DNA of 50,779 nt from Jatrophihabitans sp. (GCA_036399055.1 DASWNX010000034.1:1-50779); one strand, 5' to 3'. Counted from the stretch's first letter, positions 16,516 to 25,392 are shown. Numbers and translations: made by a program. The notes: generated from the letters alone by a model not told the origin.

Positions 16516-17003
16516 CGCCGGGCCTGTCTCGGTGAGCTCAGCCGGATCACCGTCAGACCGCTGCGCCGCTGGATCGCTGCTCGCGTCATAGACCGCTGCC
16601 GTGCATGGGTGCTCCACGCCCACCGGACCGGGTGCTCGGGATCGAGCCAGTCCCGGAACCCCTCGGTGTTGCCGTTGAAGATCGGTTCGCGCAGGGCGGC
16701 CCGCCGAAACGACCGTCGCAGTACCCGGTGCATCACGGTCCGGCGCGGAAAGTCCAGCCAGATCAACGTGTCGGCGCGAGCCAGCAGCAGCGGCCGGACT
16801 TGGCCGTACTGCCACTCCGACACCCACGAGTCACCGGCGGCCACCGCCTGGACATCATCGCCGAACTCCGGACGCGGCACCCAGTTCGGGCCGTGGAACA
16901 GCGAGTCCAGCTCGACGTAGGGCAGGCCCAACCGGCGCGAGAACTCCGCGGCCAGGGTCGATTTGCCCGAGCCGGACGAGCCGGCGACCAGGACGCGCTG
17001 CAC
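16473..17003 (-). CDS. P-loop kinase, adenylate-kinase-like (FlaR/topology modulation type)
   Basis: A 176-residue P-loop protein. Walker A is VAGSSGSGKSTLA at residues 6-18, followed by LGLPYVELDSLFHGPNW, the substrate segment of the small-kinase family annotated as DNA topology modulation or adenylate kinase-like. DTLIWLDFPRRTVMHRVLRR holds the Walker B strand and LID arginines. The last 15 residues are encoded by the repeat block and are probably not conserved. The true substrate is unknown; relatives likely phosphorylate a nucleotide or small metabolite. Confidence 0.85.
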   Translation of the reverse strand: MQRVLVAGSSGSGKSTLAAEFSRRLGLPYVELDSLFHGPNWVPRPEFGDDVQAVAAGDSWVSEWQYGQVRPLLLARADTLIWLDFPRRTVMHRVLRRSFRRAALREPIFNGNTEGFRDWLDPEHPVRWAWSTHARQRSMTRAAIQRRSGLTVIRLSSPRQARRWLRSVGQGSVGRR

Positions 17004-17032
17004 GGACGCCGAGGCTACGCCAGGCGCCTGGC

Positions 17033-17060
17033 TAAGCTGGCCCGCAGCCGATCGAAGGAG
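17033..17060 (+). promoter_or_regulatory. purS -10 and ribosome-binding site
   Basis: TAAGCT at 17033-17038 is a likely -10. GAAGGAG at 17054-17060 lies 4 bases before the ATG at 17065. purS is thus the one pur gene here with a standard short leader and ribosome-binding site. Confidence 0.5.
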
Positions 17061-17064
17061 ACCA

Positions 17065-17295
17065 ATGGCCCGCGTAGTAGTCGACGTCGTGATGAAGCCG
17101 GAGATCCTGGACCCGCAGGGTCAGGCCATCTTGGGCGCGCTGACCCGGCTCGGCATCGAGGGCGTCAACTCGGTGCGGCAGGGCAAGCACTTTGAACTCG
17201 ACGTCGATGACGACCTCGATGACGCCACCCTGACCAAGCTGGCCGACACCCTGCTGGCCAATCCGGTCATCGAGGACTTCACCATCTCCCGCTGA
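17065..17295 (+). CDS. purS: PurS subunit of FGAM synthetase
   Basis: A 76-residue protein that holds PurQ and PurL together in the formylglycinamidine synthase complex and helps ammonia pass between them. Family hallmarks are VVVDVVMKPEILDPQGQAIL, GVNSVRQGKHFELDV and the C-terminal LLANPVIEDF. The length is normal. The ATG at 17065 has a strong GAAGGAG site. It is 134 bp before purQ, and the gap holds a 25-bp perfect inverted repeat, so purS and purQ may not always be on one transcript. Confidence 0.96.
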   Translation: MARVVVDVVMKPEILDPQGQAILGALTRLGIEGVNSVRQGKHFELDVDDDLDDATLTKLADTLLANPVIEDFTISR

Positions 17296-17316
17296 CCCGC
17301 CGCTGACCGCCCTCTG

Positions 17317-17383
17317 CCGCATTGTGCGGCCTGAATCCGCGCCGGACTCGACTGCAACCGCGGATTCAGGCCGCACAATGCGG
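17317..17383. repeat. 25-bp perfect inverted repeat between purS and purQ
   Basis: The arms 17317-17341 and 17359-17383 are perfectly complementary over 25 bp with a 17-base loop. The arm begins CCGCATTGTGCGGCCTG and itself contains a small palindrome. It is longer than needed for a terminator and has no T-tract. It may be a terminator of purS, a regulatory hairpin or a dispersed extragenic palindrome. Confidence 0.85.
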
Positions 17384-17417
17384 AAAGGCGCAGGCGGGCA
17401 GCGGGCAACGCGACCGG

Positions 17418-17423
17418 TAGCCT
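17418..17423 (+). promoter_or_regulatory. Likely -10 of a leaderless purQ transcript
   Basis: TAGCCT, the same hexamer as at purD, is followed by 6 bases and the GTG at 17430. No Shine-Dalgarno sequence is present. Confidence 0.5.
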
Positions 17424-17429
17424 GTCGGC

Positions 17430-18107
17430 GTGAGCGTGCGCGTCGGAGTGGTGACCTTTCCCGGAAGTCTCGACGATCGCGACGCCATGCGCGCGGTCCG
17501 GCTGGCCGGCGCCGAGCCGGTGCCGCTGTGGCACGGCGACAAGTGGCTCTCCGACGTCGACGCGGTGGTGCTGCCCGGCGGCTTCTCCTACGGCGACTAC
17601 CTGCGCTGCGGCGCCATCGCCCGGTTCTCACCGGCCATGGAGTCGGTGATCGACGGCGCCCGTAACGGCCTGCCGGTGCTCGGCATCTGCAACGGCTTCC
17701 AGGTGCTGTGCGAGGCCCACCTGCTGCCCGGCGCGCTGATCCGCAACGCCGAGCGCCGGTTCGTCTGCCGCGACCAGCGGATCCGGATCGACAACGCCGG
17801 CACCCCCTGGACCACCGGCTACCAGCCCGGCCAGGAGCTGGTGATCCCGATCAAGAACATCGACGGCGGCTACGTCGCCGACCAGCGGACGTTGGACGAG
17901 CTCGAAGCCGAGGGCCGGGTGGTGGCCACCTACCTCGACGGCAATCCCAACGGCTCGTACCGCGACATCGCCGGCATCTGCAACCCCGCCGGCAACGTGG
18001 TCGGGCTGATGCCGCACCCCGAACACGCTGTGGACCCCCTCACCGGCCCCAGCGCTGACGGCCTGGGTTTCTTCAGCTCCGTCCTGTCCAAGCTGGTCAA
18101 CGCGTGA
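17430..18107 (+). CDS. purQ: PurQ glutaminase subunit of FGAM synthetase
   Basis: The 225-residue class I glutamine amidotransferase supplies ammonia to PurL. The nucleophile elbow is [11 protein letters not shown], with the catalytic Cys near residue 87; the His and Glu of the triad are in [11 protein letters not shown] near residue 194. The start [17 protein letters not shown] is preceded by two residues from the GTG at 17430. The stop overlaps the purL start (GTGA, 18104-18107), so purQ and purL are translationally coupled, giving equal amounts of the two subunits. Confidence 0.97.
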   Translation: MSVRVGVVTFPGSLDDRDAMRAVRLAGAEPVPLWHGDKWLSDVDAVVLPGGFSYGDYLRCGAIARFSPAMESVIDGARNGLPVLGICNGFQVLCEAHLLPGALIRNAERRFVCRDQRIRIDNAGTPWTTGYQPGQELVIPIKNIDGGYVADQRTLDELEAEGRVVATYLDGNPNGSYRDIAGICNPAGNVVGLMPHPEHAVDPLTGPSADGLGFFSSVLSKLVNA

Positions 18108-20473
18108 CCGCCACCCGGAGGGCTTCGCTGGACACGGTGCAGGTCGCCGAGGGCTCCGCCGAGCAGGTCCAGCCCTACGCCGAGCTGGGCCTGGCCAAGG
18201 ACGAGTACGCCAGGATCAAGGAGATCCTGGGCCGGCGGCCGACCAGCTCGGAGCTGGCGATGTACTCGGTGATGTGGTCCGAGCACTGCTCCTACAAGTC
18301 CTCCAAGGTGCACCTGAAGCAGTTCGCCGAGAAGAAGCCGGTGAAGGCCTCCGGCGAGAAGGACATCCTGCTGGTCGGCATGGGTGAGAACGCCGGCGTG
18401 GTCGACGTCGGGGGCGGCCTGGCGGTGACCTTCAAGATCGAGTCGCACAACCACCCCTCCTACGTCGAGCCGCATCAGGGCGCGGCCACCGGGGTCGGCG
18501 GCATCGTCCGCGACATCCTGACCATGGGCGCGCGCCCGATCGCGGTGCTCGACTCGCTCCGCTTCGGCGCTGCCGGCGCCGCTGACACCGCGCGGGTGCT
18601 GCCCGGCGTGGTGTCGGGCATCGGCGGCTACGGCAACTGCCTGGGGCTGCCCAACATCGGCGGCGAGCTGGTGTTCGACCCGAGCTACCTGGCCAACCCG
18701 CTGGTGAACGCGCTGTGCGTCGGCGTGCTGCGCGCGGATGAGATCAAGCTGGCCAAGGCCGAGGGGCCCGGCAGCCTGGTCGTGCTGTTCGGCGCCCGCA
18801 CCGGCGGCGACGGCATCGGCGGCGCCTCGGTGCTGGCCAGCGCCAGCTTCGACAACGATGACGACAGCGAGGTGAGCATCGCAGCGAGCGCCAGCGAGCG
18901 AGGAGCGGAGTCGAGCAGAAAGCGCAGCGGGCCGAGCAAGCGCCCGGCGGTGCAGGTCGGCGACCCGTTTGCCGAGAAGGTGCTGATCGAGTGCTGCCTG
19001 GAGATCTTCGCCGCCGACCTGGTGACCGGTATCCAGGACCTGGGCGCGGCGGGGCTGTCCTGCGCGACCACCGAGCTGGCCGCGGCCGGCGACGGCGGCA
19101 TGATGATCGACCTGGACCTCGCGCCCCTGCGCGATGAGACGCTCTCGCCCGAAGAGATCCTGATGAGCGAGTCCCAGGAGCGGATGATGGCGGTGGTGAC
19201 GCCGCAGAACCTGGAGGCGTTCGAGCAGGTCTGCGCCAAGTGGGACGTCACCGCCACCGTGCTGGGAACCGTGACCGAGGGCGACCGGCTGGTGATGCGC
19301 TGGCACGGCGAGACGATCGTCGACGTGCCGCCGCGCACCCTGGCCCACGAGGGCCCGGTGTACCGGCGGCCGGTGCGCCGTCCCTATGACCAGGACGCGC
19401 TCAACGGCGAGCACGGCAACGGCCTGCCGCGGCCCAAGACCGGCGAGCAGTTGCGGGCCACCGCGTTGAAGCTGATCAGCTCGCCGAACCTGGCCGACAA
19501 GTCCTGGGTCACCGACCAGTACGACCGGTACGTGCAGGGCAACACGGTGCTGGCCCAGCCGGAGGACGCCGGCATGGTCCGGCTGCCCGGGCCGGACGGC
19601 CAGGACAGCGACCTCGGCGTCGCGATCTCGGTGGACGGCAACGGCCGGTACTGCCGGCTTGACCCCTACGCCGGCGCGCAGCTGGCGCTGGCCGAGGCCT
19701 ACCGCAACGTCGCGGTCACCGGCGCCCGGCCGCTGGCTGTCACCAACTGCCTGAACTTCGGCTCGCCGGAGGACCCGGCCGTGATGTGGCAGTTCGCCGA
19801 GGCGGTCCGCGGGCTGGCCGACGGCTGCCAGCAGCTGGGCATTCCGGTGACCGGGGGCAATGTCAGCTTCTACAACCAGACTGGGACCACCGCCATCCTC
19901 CCCACGCCGGTGGTCGGGGTGCTCGGGGTCATCGACGACGTCACCCGCCGGACGCCGATGGCGCTGCGCCAGGACGGCGCCCAGCTCTACCTGCTCGGTG
20001 ACACCCGTGATGAGTTCGGCGGCTCGGAGTGGGCCCACGTCGCGCACGGCTTTCTCGGTGGCCGGCCGCCGGCAGTGGACCTCGACCGGGAGCGGTTGCT
20101 CGCCGACGTGCTGATCAACGCCTCCCGGGACGGCCTGATCGACGCCGCCCACGACCTGTCCGACGGCGGGCTGTTCGTGGCCGTGGCCGAGGCCTGCCTG
20201 CGCGGCAACGTCGGCGTCCGGCTGATCCTGCCCGAGGGCGCGGACCCGTTCGTGTTCCTGTTTTCCGAGTCGGCCGGGCGGGCGATCGTGGCAGTGCCGC
20301 GCACCGAGCAGGTCCGGTTCACCGACATGTGCACCGCTCGCGGGTTGCCCGCGCAGCGTATCGGCGTGCTCGACGTGCTCGAGTCGGCCATCGAGGTGCA
20401 GGGGCAGTTCCGGCTGCCGATGCCGGAGTTGCGGGTGGCCTGGGCCTCGACGCTGCCTGCGCTGTTCGGCTGA
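18104..20473 (+). CDS. purL: PurL synthetase subunit of FGAM synthetase
   Basis: The small-type PurL (789 residues) converts FGAR to FGAM with ATP and ammonia from PurQ. Motifs include [16 protein letters not shown] near residue 65, [20 protein letters not shown] near residue 113, and [11 protein letters not shown] in the second half. The start is the GTG overlapping the purQ stop. Oddity: between ASASFD and [11 protein letters not shown], where relatives have only a few residues, there is an in-frame insert at residues about 251-278 rich in Ser, Ala, Glu and Arg. The insert is described separately. The fold on both sides is intact, so the enzyme should be active with a surface loop. Confidence 0.97.
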   Translation: MTATRRASLDTVQVAEGSAEQVQPYAELGLAKDEYARIKEILGRRPTSSELAMYSVMWSEHCSYKSSKVHLKQFAEKKPVKASGEKDILLVGMGENAGVVDVGGGLAVTFKIESHNHPSYVEPHQGAATGVGGIVRDILTMGARPIAVLDSLRFGAAGAADTARVLPGVVSGIGGYGNCLGLPNIGGELVFDPSYLANPLVNALCVGVLRADEIKLAKAEGPGSLVVLFGARTGGDGIGGASVLASASFDNDDDSEVSIAASASERGAESSRKRSGPSKRPAVQVGDPFAEKVLIECCLEIFAADLVTGIQDLGAAGLSCATTELAAAGDGGMMIDLDLAPLRDETLSPEEILMSESQERMMAVVTPQNLEAFEQVCAKWDVTATVLGTVTEGDRLVMRWHGETIVDVPPRTLAHEGPVYRRPVRRPYDQDALNGEHGNGLPRPKTGEQLRATALKLISSPNLADKSWVTDQYDRYVQGNTVLAQPEDAGMVRLPGPDGQDSDLGVAISVDGNGRYCRLDPYAGAQLALAEAYRNVAVTGARPLAVTNCLNFGSPEDPAVMWQFAEAVRGLADGCQQLGIPVTGGNVSFYNQTGTTAILPTPVVGVLGVIDDVTRRTPMALRQDGAQLYLLGDTRDEFGGSEWAHVAHGFLGGRPPAVDLDRERLLADVLINASRDGLIDAAHDLSDGGLFVAVAEACLRGNVGVRLILPEGADPFVFLFSESAGRAIVAVPRTEQVRFTDMCTARGLPAQRIGVLDVLESAIEVQGQFRLPMPELRVAWASTLPALFG
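18854..18937 (+). other. In-frame low-complexity insertion in purL
   Basis: About 84 bp built from AGCGAGCGAGGAGCGGAG-like words encode [20 protein letters not shown] and seven further residues. The purine-rich GAGCGA words differ from the codon pattern of the surrounding gene, and the segment lies between two strictly conserved PurL motifs. It looks like a small repeat element that landed in frame in an exposed loop. Confidence 0.7.
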
Positions 20474-20476
20474 TCG

Positions 20477-21250
20477 ATGCCCTCTGATCCGAGCCGGCCG
20501 CTGCTCGCCCAAGCCGCGCTGATGCGGGACTGGCTGGCGCAGCTGCCCTACGAGGCGTTCGGCCAGCCCAGCGTGCTGCCTGGCTGGGACGTCCGGCAGC
20601 TGACCGGGCACGTGTCGATGATCTTCCAGGGGCTGCTGGGCGCGCTGGGCTCGCCGGTCTTGACGGCTCAGGACCCGCCGCTGGCGTTGCACGACTACGT
20701 CGCCCGCTACCGGCCGGATGCCGAGCTGATCGACGCGGTCACCGCCGAGCTGGCAGCTGACCGGACGCCGGATGACCTGCTCACCGGGCTGGACCTGCTG
20801 TTGAGCCAGGCGCGCGTCCGGCTGGCTGAGCCGCTGCCCAAGGTGGTCCGGGCGCCGCGCGGGCCGATCAGCGGCGCTGATTACCTGATGACCCGGATCT
20901 TCGAGGTGCTGGCGCATTCGGAGGACCTGAGCCGGTCGCTGCCGGACCGGGAGCCGATCCGGCTGGACCGCACGGCGCTCGGAGTGGGCGTGCGCGGCCT
21001 GGCCGGCATGCTCGCGGCCAAGTACCCGGGCCGGTCGGTCGAGGTGCGGGTGCCGCCGTTCACCGCGGTGCAGTGCATCCAAGGCCCGCGGCACACCCGG
21101 GGCACCCCGCCGAACGTGGTCGAGGCCGACCCGGTCACGTTTGTGCTGTTGGCCACCGGGCGCGCGGACTGGAGCCAGGCCCTGGCCGCCGGTCAGGTCC
21201 GCGCCAGCGGCGCCCGGGCCGACCTGAGCGAGCAGTTGCCGCTGCTCTAA
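20477..21250 (+). CDS. Maleylpyruvate isomerase/MDMPI-like mycothiol-dependent family protein
   Basis: A 257-residue protein of the DinB-like maleylpyruvate isomerase family. The N-terminal helical bundle has [20 protein letters not shown], where the His is the expected metal ligand, then [11 protein letters not shown]. The C-terminal part ([30 protein letters not shown]) matches the sterol-carrier-like MDMPI C-domain. It starts 3 bp after the purL stop, so it is in the same operon. A homologue at this place between purL and purF is known in mycobacteria (Rv0807 position), and its link to purine synthesis is not understood. The substrate is unknown. Confidence 0.85.
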   Translation: MPSDPSRPLLAQAALMRDWLAQLPYEAFGQPSVLPGWDVRQLTGHVSMIFQGLLGALGSPVLTAQDPPLALHDYVARYRPDAELIDAVTAELAADRTPDDLLTGLDLLLSQARVRLAEPLPKVVRAPRGPISGADYLMTRIFEVLAHSEDLSRSLPDREPIRLDRTALGVGVRGLAGMLAAKYPGRSVEVRVPPFTAVQCIQGPRHTRGTPPNVVEADPVTFVLLATGRADWSQALAAGQVRASGARADLSEQLPLL

Positions 21251-21252
21251 CC

Positions 21253-21306
21253 TACGGCAGTCTTGTTATACAACGTTCTTGACGTACAACAAATCTGCCG
21301 TATGTT
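21253..21306 (+). promoter_or_regulatory. Promoter of the ATPase pair with flanking dyads
   Basis: TTGACG (21279-21284), 16-bp spacer, TATGTT (21301-21306), then 6 bases to the GTG at 21313: a near-consensus promoter for a leaderless mRNA. TACGGCAG (21253-21260) and CTGCCGTA (21295-21302) form an 8-bp inverted repeat covering it, and TTGTTATAC / GTACAACAA form a second, imperfect dyad around the -35. These look like operator sites. Confidence 0.65.
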
Positions 21307-21312
21307 TGGCGC

Positions 21313-22488
21313 GTGACTTCCTCTCTCGCCATCCGACCCATGAGCACCAACCCGGGCGGGGTGGTCGACCCCGCCGACCTCATCGGTAGGGACCGTGAAC
21401 TAGGCCGGTTGCAACGCTCGGTGAGCACTGGCGGTGCCAAGATGTTGGGTGATCGGCGAATGGGCAAGACGTCGTTGCTGCACGCGCTGAGCACCAGCCT
21501 CGATAAGGCCGGGCACACGGTGATCCGGATCAGCGCCGAGTCGAAGGACCCTGAGAAATTCGGCCGCGACCTTGTCGCCGAGATGCGTCGAAACCGGCTG
21601 CTTCGCGATCACGTTCGCCGGTGGGAGGCCGATCTCGGCGGTGAGCTTAAAGTCAACGTCGGCGTAGGAGGCCTGACCCTGCAGGGCCACGCGGCTCGTC
21701 CGCGGGTTGATGTGGAAGAGGATTTGTTCCGCGCCTGCGCCGATGCCTGCCACCACATCAAGCCGTACCGGCTGGTGTTCATCTTCGATGAGATCACTGC
21801 GCTGGCAAGTCGCCTGGGCCGGCTGGTGCCGGGTGGGCCGGAGGAGTTCCTCCGTTCGCTGCGGGTGCCGCGCCAGGAACTGTCCGGGATCTCGATGATC
21901 TTTGCCGGTTCTGTCGGGCTGCACCATGTCCTGAGCGAGCAGTCGCCGGTGAACGACCTCGACCCGGTGACTGTCGGTCCGTTGAGCCAGCCAGATGCGC
22001 TTTACCTCGCGCGCTGCCTGTTGCGCGGAGCCGGCGTCGCCCAGTCGGATGAGAGGCGGGCGGCCGAGACGATTGTCGAGCAGACCTGCGCGATTCCGTT
22101 CTATATCCACCGGCTGGTTCAAGACCTGGCCGAACGAGGCGCAAACCGACTTACAGAGGCCGACATTGTGGCGATGGTTGATGACGCGCTGCGCGATGAC
22201 CGGTGGGAGATGCAGCATTACCGTGATCGGATTCCCCGGTATTACGGTGAGGACGCGGAATTGGTGAGGTCCATGCTCGATGAGTATGCGACTGCCGACC
22301 AACCGCTTACCGTAGAGAACATCGTCGACCGGCTCACCTCAACCGAGTTGGCTCAGCAGGCGCGTCGTCCGAAGGTGCTGAGCCTGGTTGGCCGGCTGGA
22401 GGACGACCACTACTTGGTGAGAGTGGGCGCCGCTGATCGGTTCGCCACCTCGTTGCTGCGCCGAGCTTGGCTGGAGATGAAGCGATGA
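21313..22488 (+). CDS. AAA/STAND-type P-loop ATPase (first of a pair)
   Basis: A 391-residue ATPase. Residues 25-45 hold a LIGRDRELGRLQ box typical of AAA/STAND ATPases; Walker A is GDRRMGKTSLLHAL near residue 47; Walker B is LVFIFDEITAL near residue 155; ISMIFAGSVGLHHVL is the sensor-1 strand. The C-terminal 100 residues look like a winged helix (PLTVENIVDRLTSTELAQQA, then VLSLVGRLEDDHYLV). This layout is that of archaeal-type ATPases with an HTH tail. It overlaps the next gene by four bases (ATGA, 22485-22488), so the two proteins are probably partners. Lower GC than the purine genes around it suggests acquisition. No known substrate. Confidence 0.8.
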   Translation: MTSSLAIRPMSTNPGGVVDPADLIGRDRELGRLQRSVSTGGAKMLGDRRMGKTSLLHALSTSLDKAGHTVIRISAESKDPEKFGRDLVAEMRRNRLLRDHVRRWEADLGGELKVNVGVGGLTLQGHAARPRVDVEEDLFRACADACHHIKPYRLVFIFDEITALASRLGRLVPGGPEEFLRSLRVPRQELSGISMIFAGSVGLHHVLSEQSPVNDLDPVTVGPLSQPDALYLARCLLRGAGVAQSDERRAAETIVEQTCAIPFYIHRLVQDLAERGANRLTEADIVAMVDDALRDDRWEMQHYRDRIPRYYGEDAELVRSMLDEYATADQPLTVENIVDRLTSTELAQQARRPKVLSLVGRLEDDHYLVRVGAADRFATSLLRRAWLEMKR

Positions 22489-25370
22489 CGGCAAGTGGGT
22501 TCGCACGTCCTCCGGGTCGCGTCCGGCCGTTCACGCCCTCGCAGGAATCGGCTGCTGACCTATCGGACCGCACGGTTGGCCGTGACGAGACTCTGGAAAT
22601 ACTGGTCGATCGACTGGTCAGTGCCGCGACCTCCGGCAACCGTGCGCACAGCCTGCTGGTCGGCCCTCGCGGGTCGGGCAAGACGCATCTGCTGAACGTG
22701 GCGCTTCACCGTGCGCTGCAACGACCCGAGGTCCGGAAGCGGCTGAGGTTCGTTCGCTTCGACGAGGACGCGGTAGGCATCACCCGCTACTTCGACATCC
22801 TGCAAGAGGTGCTGTCCGCGCTCAGCCCCCCGCAGCCAGGTAGCCGTCGGTCCGCGCTGCCTTTGAATCCTGAAGAGGCAGTCGCCGAGGCATTGGGCGA
22901 TCAGGTGCTGGTGCTGGTGATCGAGAACCTGGATCGGATCTTTCATGCGTTCGGCGAAGGTGGTCAGCAGGATTTTCGCTCCTGGGTCGAGAACTCCCGG
23001 CAAGTCATGGTGCTGGCGACGACGCCGCTGCTGTTCCCCGGTGTCAGCGATCGAGCTTTGCCGTGGTGGGGCAACTTCGGCATTTCGCATCTGGAAGAAC
23101 TCGACGTCGGACAGGGCCGCGAGTTACTGATACGCCTCGCACAGGGCTCGGGTGACACGGCGCTGGCGGAATTCCTGGCAACAGACAAGGGCGAGGCCAG
23201 GCTGCGCGCGATCAACGCCCTGGCTGGCGGCTCGCCAAGGATCTGGATGATCCTGTCCGAATGCCTGACCGTTGAGTTGCTGGACGAGCTGGTGCCGGCG
23301 GTCGAGGCACTGCTTGAGGGGCTGGTGCCGTACTACCAGCAGCTGTTGTGGGACTTGTCGCCCGTTGAACAGCGGCTGGTCCGGGAACTGGCAGACGGCC
23401 CGCATCAGGCAGCAACGGTGGCTGAGCTGGCGAAGGCGGCCGGCATCGAGCAGCGGGTGGCCGCCTCAACCCTCGGCCGGCTTGCTGACATCCGGTGGGT
23501 GCGCGCTGAGAAGGTCCCAGAACTGGACAAGAGATCAACTTGGTACCGGCTGCGTGAGCCGATGCTGCGGCACCACTTTCACTACCGCTCTGCCACCACC
23601 CAACCGCTACCGCTGATCGTCGAGATCTTGCGTGCCTGGTATGACCCTGACGAAAGGCGGGGGCAGCTTCTGCGCGCTGAGCCCGGCTCTCACGTCGAGC
23701 GATTTGCGGCAGCAACTCTACGGGCTGAGTCCCGGCGTTTTGATCTGGCTTATGGCGACCGTGACCCAGATGCCTTACAGGTTGAAGCGAGAACGTGGGT
23801 CTATGGTGCTGCAGCCGACTCGCGTACGCCTGAAGCGGGAAGCCTCATCGACACAGCAGTGATGTCGATCCGAGCCGGTGCGGCTGAGGCTCGGGATTCA
23901 ATCGAACGGCGACAGCTTGATGTGACTACTAAGCGGGTCGCGGATGTGATTGTCAAATGTGCGGCTGCTCAGGACGGTGCAGTTGCTGTGGCCGACCGAG
24001 TTGCCGAACTGCTCCGGTTAGCCGCCAAGTCGACAACCGGTATGACACACGACGTCATCGAGTTCGTGTCAGCCTGTTGGGATGCGCCCTCTGACAGCCG
24101 GACAGCGATCGCCCGTTTGCGCACGCTGGCAGCCGGACGGCAATTTGTCGATGACCGGTTAGGGCTCGATGTGCGCCACGAACTGGCGTGGTTGACCGCG
24201 GACACGGGTGACCCGGCGTCGGCGCGGGACCAGTTCGCGACTTTGGTTGTGGATCGTGCGCGGGTGTGCGGTCCTGAGGATCGTGACACGTTGAGTGCGC
24301 GACAGGGTTTGGCCTGGGCTACGGATGATGCAGTGTCGGCGCGGGACCAGTTCGCGGCCTTGGTTGTGGATCGTGCGCGGGTAGCTGGGCCTGATGATCG
24401 TGAGACATTGCGCGCGCGCCATAGTTTGGCGTGGTTCACCGGTGAGGCGGGTGACCCGTTTTTGGCACGGGACTTATTTGCGGCGTTAGCGGTTGACTTC
24501 CTAAGGGTGTTCGGGCCCTACGATCGTGACACGTTGCGCGTGCGGCGAAGTTTGGCATGGTTCACCGGTGATGCAGATGGCCCGGCGTCGGCGCGGGAGC
24601 TGTACGGGCAGCTGGTGGCCGACTTCGTGCGAATGTTCGGGCCGGATGATTCTGACACGTTAGCCACACGGGACAGCTTGGCGTGGTTCACCGCGCAGGC
24701 GGGTGACCCGGCGTCGGCGCGGGATCTGTTCGCGGCGTTGGTGGCTGATCGTACGCGGGTGTTCGGAGCTGATGATCGTGACACGTTGGACGCGCGGCGA
24801 AGTTTGGCGTGGTTCTCTGCGGAGGCGGGTGATCCGGCGTCGGCGCGGGATCTGCTTGAGGAACTGGTGGCAGACTTCGTGCGGGTGTTCGGGTCGGATG
24901 ATTCTGACACGTTAGACGCGCGGCACACCTTGGCGTGGTTCACTGCGGAGGCGGGTGATCCGGCGTCGGCGCGGGACCAGTTCGAGGCGTTGGCGGCTGA
25001 TTATGCGCGGGTGCTCGGCCCTGAAAATCGCGCCACGCTCAGAGCGCGGATCCAACTGGCTTGGCTGTCCGGTGAAGTTGGCGTCCCTCTGCAGGCGATC
25101 AACGAAGCCCGACCTGTGCTCAGGCTTGGGCCGCACAATGCCCCCGAGTTGACAGCACTGGCAAACGCAGTGATTCGAGAGAACGTCCGAAAACTGCTAT
25201 CTAGTCAAAGATCACAATTGGTGGATCCGCTAACTCTGGAGGGGCAGCTGGTGACAGATTTGCGCGTAGCGGTCGAGGGTTCGGCTGAAGCCATGGTGCG
25301 GTTGCCGTTGGAGCTGGTCGAGATCGTCGAGAGCCTGCGAGCATCACTAGAGAGCGTTGGTTCGCGCTGA
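22485..25370 (+). CDS. STAND-like ATPase with C-terminal TPR array (second of a pair)
   Basis: A 961-residue protein starting at the ATG that overlaps the previous stop. It has a VGRDETLEILVDRL box, Walker A LLVGPRGSGKTHLL near residue 60, and VLVLVIENLDRIF where Walker B is expected, with Glu-Asn in place of Asp-Glu, so hydrolysis may be slow or altered. A winged-helix region (ATVAELAKAAGIEQRVAAST) follows near residue 315. Residues about 581-871 are seven 42-residue units of the form RDLFAALVADRTRVFGADDR then DTLDARRSLAWF, the kinesin-light-chain type TPR (TPR_10/12) common in actinobacterial STAND proteins. The repeats likely bind a protein or peptide and gate the ATPase. Defence or regulatory roles are possible; neither is shown. 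Confidence 0.8.
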   Translation: MTASGFARPPGRVRPFTPSQESAADLSDRTVGRDETLEILVDRLVSAATSGNRAHSLLVGPRGSGKTHLLNVALHRALQRPEVRKRLRFVRFDEDAVGITRYFDILQEVLSALSPPQPGSRRSALPLNPEEAVAEALGDQVLVLVIENLDRIFHAFGEGGQQDFRSWVENSRQVMVLATTPLLFPGVSDRALPWWGNFGISHLEELDVGQGRELLIRLAQGSGDTALAEFLATDKGEARLRAINALAGGSPRIWMILSECLTVELLDELVPAVEALLEGLVPYYQQLLWDLSPVEQRLVRELADGPHQAATVAELAKAAGIEQRVAASTLGRLADIRWVRAEKVPELDKRSTWYRLREPMLRHHFHYRSATTQPLPLIVEILRAWYDPDERRGQLLRAEPGSHVERFAAATLRAESRRFDLAYGDRDPDALQVEARTWVYGAAADSRTPEAGSLIDTAVMSIRAGAAEARDSIERRQLDVTTKRVADVIVKCAAAQDGAVAVADRVAELLRLAAKSTTGMTHDVIEFVSACWDAPSDSRTAIARLRTLAAGRQFVDDRLGLDVRHELAWLTADTGDPASARDQFATLVVDRARVCGPEDRDTLSARQGLAWATDDAVSARDQFAALVVDRARVAGPDDRETLRARHSLAWFTGEAGDPFLARDLFAALAVDFLRVFGPYDRDTLRVRRSLAWFTGDADGPASARELYGQLVADFVRMFGPDDSDTLATRDSLAWFTAQAGDPASARDLFAALVADRTRVFGADDRDTLDARRSLAWFSAEAGDPASARDLLEELVADFVRVFGSDDSDTLDARHTLAWFTAEAGDPASARDQFEALAADYARVLGPENRATLRARIQLAWLSGEVGVPLQAINEARPVLRLGPHNAPELTALANAVIRENVRKLLSSQRSQLVDPLTLEGQLVTDLRVAVEGSAEAMVRLPLELVEIVESLRASLESVGSR
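24225..25097 (+). repeat. Seven 126-bp coding repeats (TPR units)
   Basis: One 117-bp and six 126-bp units, each ending in a nearly fixed GGTGACCCGGCGTCGGCGCG block, encode the TPR array. Units 4, 5 and 6 are the most alike at DNA level, so recent unit duplication is likely. The first unit lacks three codons (GDP). Confidence 0.85.
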
Positions 25371-25392
25371 CGGGTGCACGAGACGCCGGTGG

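Noticed and set aside
17930-21094. Very long minus-strand open frame of 1054 codons opposite purL
   Set aside because: It is a shadow of purL in high-GC DNA: the sense strand has all PurL motifs, while the antisense product is Arg/His/Gly-rich without any recognisable domain.
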